Notes: generated by a model from the letters alone, not told the origin. 64,000 nt of DNA from Ramlibacter sp. (GCA_019635415.1 JAHBZN010000001.1:186001-250000), one strand, 5' to 3'. Shown: positions 49,545 through 58,073, counted from the stretch's first letter. Made by a program: numbers and translations.

Positions 49545-50374
49545 GCTGGCGCCTCAGCCGACTGCCGCCGCAACCATTCGGTCGGCGCGCAACCGACCTT
49601 GCGTGCGAAGGCGCGCGTGAAGGCGCTGGCGCTGCCGTAGCCGACCTCGCCAGCCACCAGCTTCAGGGCCCGGCCTTCGCGCAGGCGGCGTTGGCCGCAG
49701 CCCACGCGCCAGCCGGCCAGGTAGTCCACCGGGGTCTGGCCCACCACGTCATGGAACCGCGCCGCGAAACGCGCGCGCGACATGCCGGCCTGGTCGGCGA
49801 GTTGCTCCAGTGTCCAGGCGCGGGCCGGATCTTCGTGCAGCGCCAGCAGCGCCTTGGCCAGCCGTGGATCGGCCAGACCGGCGAGCGTGCCTCCGCGGCT
49901 CAGCCCCTGGTCCAGGGCAAAGCGGAAAAGGCGGATCAGCAGCAGCTCGCACAGGCGGTCCAGCGCCGCCTGGCGGCCGCAGCGGCTGTCGAACGCCTCC
50001 TGCAGCAGCACGCCCATCAGCGCATCGGTGCCCGGGAGGCGCTGCAGTGGCAAGGCCAGGAACGCGGGCAGGGATTCGCCCATGGGACTGCCCTCGCCGC
50101 CAAGGTTGACGGTGGCGCACACCACTTCGGCCGACCCCGGTCGTTGCGCCACCCACTGGTGGGGTGCGGGTCGCGGCACGAAAATGACCGAGGGCTGATG
50201 CAGGTCCGTGGCCTGCCCCTGGTCATCGATCAGCCGTGCCGGGCCGCGGACCAGCAGGTGCAGGTGGCCCTGGCGGCCCGACGTGCCAAACTCGCGAATC
50301 CCTCGCAGCGGGCCGCTGTAAATCACGCTGGCCCCCAGAGAAAACTGCTGGAGGAGAAACGAAAGCCGGTCCAT
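49538..50374 (-). CDS. AraC-family regulator with cupin domain
   Basis: A 278-residue regulator. The N-terminal cupin (residues 1-150, HLHLLVRGPARLID..PSVIFVPRPAPHQWV) belongs to the cupin_6 group that senses small molecules. The C-terminal 100 residues form the AraC DNA-binding domain (TLEQLADQAGMSRARFAARFHDVVGQTP and LVAGEVGYGSASAFTRAFARKVG). The frame is open far upstream, but ATG at 50374 gives the normal family start and the upstream sequence lies within the divergent region. The likely target is the peroxiredoxin-like gene immediately downstream. Inducer unknown. Confidence 0.88.
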   Translation of the reverse strand: MDRLSFLLQQFSLGASVIYSGPLRGIREFGTSGRQGHLHLLVRGPARLIDDQGQATDLHQPSVIFVPRPAPHQWVAQRPGSAEVVCATVNLGGEGSPMGESLPAFLALPLQRLPGTDALMGVLLQEAFDSRCGRQAALDRLCELLLIRLFRFALDQGLSRGGTLAGLADPRLAKALLALHEDPARAWTLEQLADQAGMSRARFAARFHDVVGQTPVDYLAGWRVGCGQRRLREGRALKLVAGEVGYGSASAFTRAFARKVGCAPTEWLRRQSAEAPAE

Positions 50375-50443
50375 GAGGTTGATACGGAAAGTTGATGAAA
50401 TCGCAAAATAATAGACTCCAAGTATCTCGCATGAAGGGAAACC

Positions 50444-50521
50444 ATGGCAACCCGAAAGAAAGGCGGGCCGGCCGCGACCAAGGGCATGCGCCTGCGACAT
50501 CACTGGAAAGGGACGGACTGA
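50444..50521 (+). CDS. Possible 25-residue basic peptide upstream of the kinase-like gene
   Basis: ATG at 50444 opens a 25-codon frame ending TGA at 50519-50521, directly before the ATG at 50522. It is preceded by AAGGGAAACC, a plausible ribosome-binding site. The product is strongly basic (MATRKKGGPAATKGMRLRHH and then WKGTD). It may be a leader peptide coupled to the following gene or a small DNA/RNA-binding protein. There is no homology evidence. Confidence 0.35.
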   Translation: MATRKKGGPAATKGMRLRHHWKGTD

Positions 50522-51580
50522 ATGCACTCGGCGGCTGAACGGCTGACCTCGTTGCGCCTGGCACTGCGTCAGGCGCAAAGCCCCTGGGCAGACGCACCGC
50601 TGGTGCCGCTGCGCGACAAGGGGCTGGCGCACGACCACGTGCGGCTCGAAGGCACGGGCGTGCTGGCGCGCATTCCCAAGCAGAGCCAGCTTGGCTTGGG
50701 CGCGCAGGCCAATCTGGCCTACCAGCGCGCCTGCTTCGAGCGGGCTGCGGCCGGCGGCCACACACCGCTGTTGCATGCGGTGCTGCCACCTTCGCCGGTG
50801 CTGGCACGCGGCGCCCTGCTGGTGCAGGACATTGCGGGGCGCGCGGCCGCGTTGCCGGAGGACCTGGGCGCCATGGCGCGCACCCTGGCCAGCCTGCATG
50901 CGCTGCCGTTGCCCATGCCCGGCGATCGGGCCCCCTTGCTGGACGCGCCCGACCCACTGCAGGCCCTGAGCGACGAGATCGTCGCGCAGGCGGCGCACCT
51001 GCGGGCGGCGGCCGTGGCGCCGTCCGTGGAGCAGGGCATTGCGCGCGAGCTGGGCCGCCTGCACAGTTGGTGCAGCGCCGCGGAACGGCCCGAACGGCGC
51101 CTGATCGCGTTTGACGGACACCCGGGCAACTTCATCGTGGATGGCGCGGGCCGGGCGGTGCTGGTCGACCTGGAGAAATGCCGCTACAGCTACCCCGCGC
51201 TCGACCTGGCCCATGCCACGCTCTACACCTCCACCACCTGGGACCTGGACACCTGCGCCGAACTGTCACCGGAGCAGGTGCTGGCCTTCTACGGCGACTG
51301 GTCGCGCGCCGTGGGGGCGCAGGCCGCGTCGGCGCGCCGCTGGCTGGTGCCGCTGCGCCGCGCCATGTGGCTGTGGTCGGTCACCTGGTGCGCCAAGTGG
51401 CGGGCCTTGTCGCCGCAGGCCGCGCAGGCCGGTGCCGAAGGCGAGGACTGGTCGGCCGAGCACAGCGACGCGGCCCTGGTGCGCCATGTGCGCAGTCGGG
51501 TGGACCTGTACCTGAGCGCCCCGGTCCTGGAGCGTGTGCTCGGCGAATTCGACGCGCTGGACCGCGCCCTGGCCGCATGA
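50522..51580 (+). CDS. Aminoglycoside phosphotransferase-fold kinase-like protein
   Basis: A 352-residue protein of the APH/choline-kinase superfamily, which phosphorylates small molecules. The catalytic loop is in LIAFDGHPGNFIVDGAGRAVLVDLEKC, with aspartate and asparagine in the positions of the HGDxxxxN brake and the second metal-binding Asp in VDLE. The glycine-rich ATP site is weak (RLEGTGVLARIPKQSQLGLG). Substrate unknown. It heads an operon of four genes that overlap or abut: kinase-like, glycosyltransferase, nucleoside hydrolase, alkB. Confidence 0.8.
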   Translation: MHSAAERLTSLRLALRQAQSPWADAPLVPLRDKGLAHDHVRLEGTGVLARIPKQSQLGLGAQANLAYQRACFERAAAGGHTPLLHAVLPPSPVLARGALLVQDIAGRAAALPEDLGAMARTLASLHALPLPMPGDRAPLLDAPDPLQALSDEIVAQAAHLRAAAVAPSVEQGIARELGRLHSWCSAAERPERRLIAFDGHPGNFIVDGAGRAVLVDLEKCRYSYPALDLAHATLYTSTTWDLDTCAELSPEQVLAFYGDWSRAVGAQAASARRWLVPLRRAMWLWSVTWCAKWRALSPQAAQAGAEGEDWSAEHSDAALVRHVRSRVDLYLSAPVLERVLGEFDALDRALAA

Positions 51581-52875
51581 CGCTGGCCATCATCGTGCCC
51601 GTGCTGGGGGAAGGCCCGGGCCTCGGGGCCTGGCTGCAGGCCTTGCAGCCGCTGCGCGCGCGCGGTGCGCAGGTCGTGGTGGTGGACGGGGGCGACCCCG
51701 GGGCCGACACGGCGGTTCCGCCGGGCCTTGCCGACCAGGTGCTGCGGGCGCCGCGTGGCCGCGCCGCGCAGATGAACGCCGGGGCCTGGGCCTGCCCGGC
51801 CGCGCAGGCCCTGCTGTTCCTGCACGCGGACACCCGCTTGCCACCTGATGCCGACCTGCTGATCGCCCAGGCCCTGCAAACCCACGACTGGGGCCGGTTT
51901 GATGTGTGCATCCAGGGGCGGTCGCGCTGGCTGCCCGTGGTGGCCGCGATGATGAATGCGCGGTCGCGGCTGAGCGGCATCGCCACCGGTGACCAGGCCC
52001 TGTTCGTGCGGCGCCGTGCGTTTGAAGCCGTGGGCGGCTTTGCGGCCCTGCCGCTCATGGAGGACCTGGACCTGAGCCGGCGCCTCAAGGCCCGCGGCGC
52101 GCCCGCGTGCCTGGCTGCGCGCGTGGTCACTTCGGGCCGGCGCTGGGAGCGCCACGGGGTCTGGCGCACCATCGTGCTCATGTGGCGGCTGCGCGCGGCC
52201 TGGTTTCTGGGGGCCGATGCGCACGCGCTGGCGCGCCGCTACGGCTACCGGCCGCGGGCTGGTGCCGCCGTGGCCGTGCTGGCCAAGGCCCCGGTGCCGG
52301 GGCTGGCCAAGACCCGCTTGATCCCTGCGCTGGGGGCGGCCGGTGCCGCGAGGGCGCAGCGCGGCTTTGCGCTGCAGACCCTGCGCACGGCGGCGCAGGC
52401 TGCCATCGGTCCCGTGACCTTGTGGTGCGCGCCTGATGCGCAGCACCGGTTCTTCCGGGCCCTGCGGGAGCGCTGGGGCGTGGCATGCCGGCCGCAACCG
52501 GGCGGCGACATCGGGCAGCGCATGCGGGCAGCCATGGACGCCCACTGGCGCCAGGCGCCCCGCCTGCCGCTGCTGATCATTGGCACCGACTGTCCTGGGC
52601 TGGCCCCGCTGCACCTGCATCAGGCCGCCGACGTGTTGCAGACGCATGACGCCGTGCTGATCCCCGCCGAGGATGGCGGTTATGTATTGCTGGGCCTGCG
52701 CGAGCCGCTGCCCACGCTGTTTGCCGGCGTGGACTGGAGCACGCCGCAGGTGCTGGCCCAAACCCGGGCGCGCTTGCAGGCGGCCGGCGCCACATGGCGG
52801 GAACTGCCCGCCCTGTGGGATGTGGACGAACCCGCTGACTGGCAGCGGTTGCGACGGGAGACCCAACATGCCTGA
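51577..52875 (+). CDS. Fused glycosyltransferase: TIGR04283-like GT2 plus TIGR04282-like domain
   Basis: A 432-residue fusion of two nucleotidyl-sugar-fold domains. Residues 1-225 are a family 2 glycosyltransferase of the TIGR04283 type (TLAIIVPVLGEGPGLGAWLQ, VVVDGGDPGADTAVP, RAAQMNAGAWACPAAQALLFLHADTRLPPDA, GDQALFVRRRAFEAVGGFAALPLMEDLDLSRRL). Residues 230-432 are a TIGR04282 (DUF2064) domain (AAVAVLAKAPVPGLAKTRLIPALG, LIIGTDCPGLAPLHLHQAADVLQ, IPAEDGGYVLLGL). These two families are usually encoded side by side and together are linked with sugar-like natural products such as arsenosugars. The ATG overlaps the kinase-like stop. Confidence 0.9.
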   Translation: MTLAIIVPVLGEGPGLGAWLQALQPLRARGAQVVVVDGGDPGADTAVPPGLADQVLRAPRGRAAQMNAGAWACPAAQALLFLHADTRLPPDADLLIAQALQTHDWGRFDVCIQGRSRWLPVVAAMMNARSRLSGIATGDQALFVRRRAFEAVGGFAALPLMEDLDLSRRLKARGAPACLAARVVTSGRRWERHGVWRTIVLMWRLRAAWFLGADAHALARRYGYRPRAGAAVAVLAKAPVPGLAKTRLIPALGAAGAARAQRGFALQTLRTAAQAAIGPVTLWCAPDAQHRFFRALRERWGVACRPQPGGDIGQRMRAAMDAHWRQAPRLPLLIIGTDCPGLAPLHLHQAADVLQTHDAVLIPAEDGGYVLLGLREPLPTLFAGVDWSTPQVLAQTRARLQAAGATWRELPALWDVDEPADWQRLRRETQHA

Positions 52876-53887
52876 CACCGACGCACGCCCCGATCACCGC
52901 ACCGACGACTGGTATCTCGCGCGCCTGGCTCCACCGCAGGGCCGCGTGCGCTGCGTGATCGACACCGACGCCGCCAACGAGATCGACGACCAGTTCGCCC
53001 TGGCCTGGGCGCTGCGCGAACCGGCGCGGCTGGAGGTGGCGGCGGTCTATGCCGCGCCGTTTTCGTTCGCCCACCGCCGTGCGCTGCTGCCACAAGCCCC
53101 CGCTGATGCCGCGCCCTTCAATCCGCCCGCTGAAGGCATGGCGCGCAGCCATGACGAGATCATCAAGGTGTACGAACTGCTGGAGCTGCTTCATGAGGGG
53201 CGGGTGTTTCGCGGCAGCGCAGGCTACCTGCCAGCGCAGGGGGAGCCTCTGCGCAGCGAAGCGGTGGATCACCTGATTGCCACCGCGCGCGAGCACGCGC
53301 CGGGCGGGGCGCCGCTGTATGTGGTGGCGCTGGGGTGCGTGACCAACATCGCCAGCGCGCTGCTGCTCGCGCCCGACATCGTGGAGCGCATCGTGGTGGT
53401 CTGGACCAGCGGCTACCCCAGCCATGCGCCGCACATCAACCACAGCTTCAACCTCGAGCAGGACCTGTGGGCCAGCCAGTGGCTGCTGGACAGCGGCGTG
53501 CCCCACGTCTACCTGCCGGGCTACCACGTGGGTGCGCAGCTGCGCCTGTCATTGGCCGAGATGGAGCGCTACGTCAAAGGCTGCGGCGCCATGGGCGGCT
53601 ACCTGCACCACCTCTTCACCCACAACCCGCTGTGGCCCATGCTGGGCGTGGACGCGGCCACCGCCAACGCGCAACCGCACAGCTGGGTGATCTGGGACGT
53701 GATCAACATCGCCTGGCTGCTCAACCCGGGCTGGGTGCCCAGCGAGCTGGTGCGCACGCCGGCGCTGGGCGACGATCTGCGCTGGCAGGCGCGGGCCGGG
53801 CGCCACCTGATGCGCGAGGCGCACGGGGTGCAGCGGGACGCGATTTTTCAGGGCTTCTTCGCTGCATTGTCTGGGCGCACTCCATGA
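52868..53887 (+). CDS. Inosine-uridine-preferring nucleoside hydrolase family protein
   Basis: A 339-residue nucleoside hydrolase. The calcium-binding cluster is RCVIDTDAANEIDDQFALAWALRE, with the acidic residues Asp32, Asp34, Asp40 and Asp41. Later regions GAPLYVVALGCVTNIASALLLAP and the INHSFNLEQDLWASQWLLDSG loop are conserved. It should cleave N-glycosidic bonds of nucleosides or related compounds. It overlaps the preceding gene by 8 bases, and its stop overlaps the alkB start (ATGA at 53884). Confidence 0.9.
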   Translation: MPDTDARPDHRTDDWYLARLAPPQGRVRCVIDTDAANEIDDQFALAWALREPARLEVAAVYAAPFSFAHRRALLPQAPADAAPFNPPAEGMARSHDEIIKVYELLELLHEGRVFRGSAGYLPAQGEPLRSEAVDHLIATAREHAPGGAPLYVVALGCVTNIASALLLAPDIVERIVVVWTSGYPSHAPHINHSFNLEQDLWASQWLLDSGVPHVYLPGYHVGAQLRLSLAEMERYVKGCGAMGGYLHHLFTHNPLWPMLGVDAATANAQPHSWVIWDVINIAWLLNPGWVPSELVRTPALGDDLRWQARAGRHLMREAHGVQRDAIFQGFFAALSGRTP

Positions 53888-54537
53888 CCGGCGACCTGTT
53901 CGGCGAACCCCTGGCCACTCCGGGCCAGCGTGAAGCGCTGGGCGCGCAGGCTTGCGTTCTGCGCGGCTTTGCAGGGGCTGACGTACCGGCGCTGTTGCAG
54001 GCGCTGGAACGGGTGTTGCAGCCAGCACCGTGGCGGCACATGACCACGCCTGGGGGCTTCACGATGTCGGCCGCGCAGACCAACTGCGGGCCCCTGGGTT
54101 GGGTGTCGGACCGGCGCGGCTACCGCTACGCGGCGTGGGACCCGCTTTCGGGCCAGCCGTGGCCCGCCATTCCTCCGGCGTTCGAGCGGCTTGCGCGCGA
54201 CGCGGCCGCCGCTGCGGGGTTTCAAGGCTTCGAACCCGACGCCTGCCTGGTCAACCGCTATGTGCCGGGCGCCCGCCTGAGCCTGCACCAGGACAAGGAC
54301 GAAACGGATTACGAGCACCCCATCGTCTCGGTGTCGCTAGGCATGCCGGCGGTGTTCCTCTGGGGCGGCCGCGAGCGCGCCGACAAGGCCGCCCGCGTGC
54401 CGCTGTTCCATGGCGATGTGGTGGTGTGGGGCGGCGTGGACCGTTTGCGTTTCCACGGCGTGTTGCCACTCAAGCCCGTGCCGCATCCGCTGCTGGGCGA
54501 GCAGCGGATCAACCTCACCTTGCGCCGGGCGGGTTGA
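53884..54537 (+). CDS. alkB: Alkylated DNA repair dioxygenase AlkB
   Basis: A 217-residue Fe(II)/2-oxoglutarate dioxygenase that demethylates 1-methyladenine and 3-methylcytosine in DNA. The iron triad is His135, Asp137 (LHQDKDE) and His191 (RFHGV). The 2-oxoglutarate arginine is Arg208 or Arg214 in QRINLTLRRAG. Upstream the DNA-lesion lid YAAWDPLSGQPWPAIPPAF matches E. coli AlkB. It ends the operon and is 13 bases from the stop of the convergent repeat protein gene. It is unrelated in function to the upstream genes except possibly for nucleobase salvage. Confidence 0.95.
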   Translation: MTGDLFGEPLATPGQREALGAQACVLRGFAGADVPALLQALERVLQPAPWRHMTTPGGFTMSAAQTNCGPLGWVSDRRGYRYAAWDPLSGQPWPAIPPAFERLARDAAAAAGFQGFEPDACLVNRYVPGARLSLHQDKDETDYEHPIVSVSLGMPAVFLWGGRERADKAARVPLFHGDVVVWGGVDRLRFHGVLPLKPVPHPLLGEQRINLTLRRAG

Positions 54538-54550
54538 GTTCGCGCATCCT

Positions 54551-56188
54551 TCACGGGGTGTCGTCAAAAAGATGGGAAATGGCGCGCAGGGCAGAGGTGG
54601 GCACGCGATTCTGTCCCGCTGGCGAGAAGTGGGTGACGTTGAAGGCGTAGTTGTCATGCGCGTTGTTCCAGCCTTGGTAGTACAGACCCACCTCCAGAGT
54701 GTTGTTGTAGACGTTCGATGCGTACCTGCCCGGGGCATTCATGGCCGCGGTGGCCAGGTTGTACAGCCAGGCGCCAGGCACGTTCGCGAAGTCCGTGATG
54801 ATGGCCTGGCGTGTCTGGCCCGCATCCCAGAATTCGATGGAAGCCACACCCTGCGCCAGCCGGTTGGAAAAATGGCAGTGCATGTAGGTGTGCGAGTTGC
54901 AGAAATAGTTGAGCCGCTCGTCCTTGAGCAGGACGGCGGCGTCGTTGATGTTGCGTGCGCGGACGATGGCGCCGCCCACGCCGGCCGCCGCGTGGCGGCG
55001 GTTGACTCCGTGAGGATAGCGTCCATCGTCCAGAAAACCCTGCAGACGGTCGAGCACGTCCTCGACCCAACGGTTGCTGAGCGCAGCCACGGCGATGACG
55101 CCATCCGCAATGAAATCCCTCATTCGGGTGTGACGGTTGGGCGTGAGCGCCGGGAACAGCGCCAGCAGCTTCACGGCCCAATCGGCAGGCAACCGGGCCT
55201 GGTCCATCCGGGAGAGCAGCTGCCGCATACCGGTCCAGCCATTGGTGTTCGACGCAATGCTGTTGTGAAGGCGATCGGCGAACGCCTGGCCGCCCGCGGT
55301 CGTGGCCGCTGATGCGTCCAGTAGCCAGGTGGGCCGGATGGCCAGATTGTTGAAGTTACCCGCGGTGGCTGTGATCAGGTCCTCGGTCCGTGCGATGGTG
55401 AGGCTGACCCGAAGACGCATCAGCAATGTTCGTGCGTTGGCCGGCGTCAGCGCGCCACCACCGTGCAGCAGGGCGCGCGCAACGCCCCGGATTTGCGTTC
55501 CAGTGAGGGCGGGGGCTGCCGTGAGTGGATCAATGCGCAGATCATGTGTCAGCGCGTCCAGCTGGGTGGGCGTCACGGCGCTCAGATGGCCCGGGGCGGC
55601 GCGGAACAGCCGGATCACTTCCCTGAAGTGCGTGCCGCCCAGGCCGTTGCCGCCGGGGTGGCACAGGTCCGAGTAGACGCGCAGAACCAGCGCCCCGCTG
55701 GAGGGCAGGAGTTCAGTCAAGGCATCATGCAGATCGGTCGGGGATAGCTGGGCACGCAAGGCGGTGAACATCGTGCGCACCTGGGTGCCGTTGATCGACC
55801 CCCCTCCCTGGCACAACCCGGCAATCAGCGTGGCAGCCTGGCCTGGCTGGATGGCGCCCACGCCCGTCACCAGGTCCATCAGCAGCGTGCGAATCTGCGT
55901 CGCTGTCAGGGGCGCAAGGTCGCCCACCACGGCAAGCATCTGCGCCGGTGTCATGGCACCTCCGCCCGCCGCCAGTGCTGCCACCAATGTGCGGAAGTCC
56001 GCCGCCGACAACCCGGCGGCCCCCATGGGCGCCAGTGCATTGACGAGGTTGACCACCTCCGTCGCGGTGGCAAAGGGATTCAGTTCCTGGAAATTGAGCT
56101 GCCGCGCGTAGTGGGATCGGTCACCCAGCCCCACGCGGACCGTGTTCATGCCCGCCAGGCCAAATCGCATCTCGATGACGGATGTCAT
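54551..56188 (-). CDS. Unrecognised 545-residue protein with N-terminal helical repeats and Cys/His-rich C-terminal domain
   Basis: I do not recognise this protein. Residues 60-259 hold about five imperfect repeats with the theme L-[ST]-x-TQ-[IVF]-RTL-x(3)-L-x(2)-GGGA-[LM]-TP-x-Q, for example LSAADFRTLVAALAAGGGAM, LTATQIRTLLMDLVTGVGAI and LTGTQIRGVARALLHGGGAL. Residues about 330-545 look globular, with a Cys/His cluster NYFCNSHTYMHCHFSNRLAQ and an asparagine- and tyrosine-rich end (ASNVYNNTLEVGLYYQGWNN). No signal peptide or transmembrane segment is visible. Composition appears less GC-rich than its neighbours. It converges on alkB. It could be a secreted effector or scaffold protein, but nothing proves this. 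Confidence 0.6.
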   Translation of the reverse strand: MTSVIEMRFGLAGMNTVRVGLGDRSHYARQLNFQELNPFATATEVVNLVNALAPMGAAGLSAADFRTLVAALAAGGGAMTPAQMLAVVGDLAPLTATQIRTLLMDLVTGVGAIQPGQAATLIAGLCQGGGSINGTQVRTMFTALRAQLSPTDLHDALTELLPSSGALVLRVYSDLCHPGGNGLGGTHFREVIRLFRAAPGHLSAVTPTQLDALTHDLRIDPLTAAPALTGTQIRGVARALLHGGGALTPANARTLLMRLRVSLTIARTEDLITATAGNFNNLAIRPTWLLDASAATTAGGQAFADRLHNSIASNTNGWTGMRQLLSRMDQARLPADWAVKLLALFPALTPNRHTRMRDFIADGVIAVAALSNRWVEDVLDRLQGFLDDGRYPHGVNRRHAAAGVGGAIVRARNINDAAVLLKDERLNYFCNSHTYMHCHFSNRLAQGVASIEFWDAGQTRQAIITDFANVPGAWLYNLATAAMNAPGRYASNVYNNTLEVGLYYQGWNNAHDNYAFNVTHFSPAGQNRVPTSALRAISHLFDDTP

Positions 56189-56292
56189 TGCCTCTTCCCC
56201 TGTGCGCTACGGTTGATTTGTGGCGCGATTATGGGGTGCCGTTTGTCTCACTACACTTGTTCGCATTCCCCTCCCTCAAAAATCCCCGACCC

Positions 56293-56901
56293 ATGGAACC
56301 CTTCCTCCTCCTGATGATCCTCGTTGCCACGGCCGCCTGGTGGCACAAGGCGCAGGACCAGGGGCGCCGCATTGCGCTGCTGGCGCGCCAGCTGGGCCAC
56401 TACCAGATCGAGAAGCACATGGAGACGCTGACGCAGGGCTACCTGCGCGCGCTGGGCGAGGCCGATGCGCAGCGGCGCGAGCAGGTCTGGGCCCTGCTGC
56501 AGTCCACCGAGCAGGCGCTGGACGCCGAGTTCAGCCGCTTCGCCGCCGACTTTGCGCGGCTGGACGGCGAACTGACGCGCGTGAGCCGCCTGCCGCTGTA
56601 CCTGCCGCTGCTCACGCGCCTGCTGCCGCAGGCCACCTTTGACATGCGCCAGGCGCTGGCCCTCCATGCGGCGGGCATCCACCGTGCGGCCTCGGGCGCG
56701 GGCCCCGCCTCGTACCGGGACCGCGCGTTCATGCTGTCGGCGGAGCTGTTTCTCATGCAGCACAGCTGCCACTGGTTCTGCAAGTCCAAGCTGGTGGCCT
56801 CGGCCCGCCTGCTCGCGCGGCACCAGACCTCCTACGACCAGGTGCTGGCGGCGGTCTCATCGCAGACCCAGGCCGCCTACCTGGCCCTGGTTGCACGCTG
56901 A
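56293..56901 (+). CDS. Membrane-anchored hypothetical protein, 202 residues
   Basis: The N-terminus is one hydrophobic segment (MEPFLLLMILVATAAWWHK), followed by a long helical region rich in Leu, Gln and charged residues (RRIALLARQLGHYQIEKHME, ADAQRREQVWALLQSTEQAL) that may form coiled coils. A C-terminal half follows with HSCHWFCKSK. I do not recognise the family. Similar proteins of unknown function may occur in this group of bacteria. The ATG at 56293 follows the divergent intergenic region. A dispersed repeat copy begins 8 bases after the stop. Confidence 0.65.
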   Translation: MEPFLLLMILVATAAWWHKAQDQGRRIALLARQLGHYQIEKHMETLTQGYLRALGEADAQRREQVWALLQSTEQALDAEFSRFAADFARLDGELTRVSRLPLYLPLLTRLLPQATFDMRQALALHAAGIHRAASGAGPASYRDRAFMLSAELFLMQHSCHWFCKSKLVASARLLARHQTSYDQVLAAVSSQTQAAYLALVAR

Positions 56902-56908
56902 ATTGACC

Positions 56909-56953
56909 TGTAGCCCTTGCCAGATGGTCACTTGTAGCTACAAAAAATAGAGC
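56909..56953. repeat. Dispersed palindromic repeat, copy 8
   Basis: Intergenic copy TGTAGCCCTTGCC..GGTCACTTGTAGCTAC..AAATAGAGC just after the gene ending at 56901. It is the cleanest copy and defines the core used to align the others. Confidence 0.85.
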
Positions 56954-57006
56954 ACCCCCGGTTCCTTGGCGGTGCCGGCCGACGCGAGGGCACACCGGCC
57001 CTATGA

Positions 57007-57139
57007 TGGCGGGCATGTATTCCCGCCAGTCTCCCCCTTCATCCCGCCTGTGAACGGCGCGCGCTGACGCGCCGCCTCGTGCTGCCCGGCGCCTGACGCC
57101 GGCGCGGCCTGGATGAACGCATCCGCCTTCGGCGGATGC
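57007..57139 (+). promoter_or_regulatory. Hairpin-rich leader upstream of EamA exporter gene
   Basis: Four stems are visible before the start at 57156: TGGCGGG/CCCGCCA (57007-57013 with 57022-57028), CGGCGCG/CGCGCCG with loop CGCTGA (57055-57061 with 57068-57074), CCGGCG/CGCCGG with loop CCTGA (57086-57091 with 57097-57102), and GCATCCGCC/GGCGGATGC with loop TTC (57119-57127 with 57131-57139). TTCATCC (57038-57044) can pair with GGATGAA (57111-57117), enclosing the two middle hairpins. This looks like a cis-regulatory RNA, possibly a riboswitch. The ligand is unknown. Confidence 0.5.
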
Positions 57140-57155
57140 CGTGTGGAGAATTTCT

Positions 57156-58073
57156 GTGAACGTTTCAATGTCGTCTGCCCTGGCATGGGGCAGTGTGTTG
57201 CTGGCCGCGACCTTGTGGGGCGGTGGCGCCCTGGTGGCGCAGGCCCTGCTGGCGGCGGGCCTGTCGGCCACGTCGCTGGCGCTGGCCCGGTTCGCTCTGG
57301 GCGTGCCGCTGCTGTGGTGGTGGCTGTGGCGCCAGCCCACGGGGGAGCGCGCGTCCGGTGCCTGGCGGCGGCTGCCGCTCGCCTCGCGGGGGCTGGTGTT
57401 GGCCACCGGCGTGGCGATGGCCCTCAACGTGAGCTGCTGGTTCGCGGCCATCGGGCTCATGGGCGCCACCTTGCCGACGGTGATGGCGATCTGCTGCGCG
57501 CCGCTGTTCGTGGCGCTGGTGTCGCTGTGGCGTGGCTACGAGCGGCCATCAGGCCGGCTGGCGGTCGCCTTGCTGCTGGCGCTGGCCGGTGTGCTCCTCG
57601 TGGTCTGGCCCGACGCCGGCCTGGCCTGGCCGGCGGGCCAGCTGGCGGGCGTGGCCCTGTCGCTCGCTTCGGCCGCACTGCAGGCCGCCGTGGTCATGGC
57701 CAATGCGCGCATGCCGCGTGAGCTGTCCCCGGTGGCGGCTTCGGCCTGGAGCATGTCGGCCGCGGCGCTGACGATGGGCCTGCTGGTGTTGCCGCAGAGC
57801 GTGACCTGGCCGGCCGGCGCCTGGGCCTGGCTTGGCGTGGGCTACACCGGCGTGGTCACCACCTCGGTGGCCTATGTGCTGCTGGCCTGGGGCGCACGGC
57901 AGTTGCCGCCCACGGCGTCATCGGTGGCCATGCTGGCCGAGCCCTTGGCCGCGGCGCTGCTGGCGATGGTCCTGTTCCAGCAGTCGCTGAGTCCGCGGCA
58001 GTGGGCCGGAGCCGTGCTGCTCGGGGCGGCGATGGCCCTGCTGGCCTGGCGCGGCGCGCTCCGGCGCGCCTGA
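57156..58073 (+). CDS. EamA/DMT family exporter
   Basis: A 305-residue drug/metabolite-transporter protein with ten transmembrane segments in two EamA repeats (LAWGSVLLAATLWGGGALVAQALL at the start and WAWLGVGYTGVVTTSVAYVLLAWGARQLPPTASSVAMLAEPLAAALL in the second half). Members export amino acids, nucleosides or other small metabolites. The GTG at 57156 follows GGAG at 57145-57148. A GTG at 57141 is upstream but lacks such a site. It is preceded by the structured leader, suggesting feedback control by the exported metabolite. Confidence 0.9.
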   Translation: MNVSMSSALAWGSVLLAATLWGGGALVAQALLAAGLSATSLALARFALGVPLLWWWLWRQPTGERASGAWRRLPLASRGLVLATGVAMALNVSCWFAAIGLMGATLPTVMAICCAPLFVALVSLWRGYERPSGRLAVALLLALAGVLLVVWPDAGLAWPAGQLAGVALSLASAALQAAVVMANARMPRELSPVAASAWSMSAAALTMGLLVLPQSVTWPAGAWAWLGVGYTGVVTTSVAYVLLAWGARQLPPTASSVAMLAEPLAAALLAMVLFQQSLSPRQWAGAVLLGAAMALLAWRGALRRA

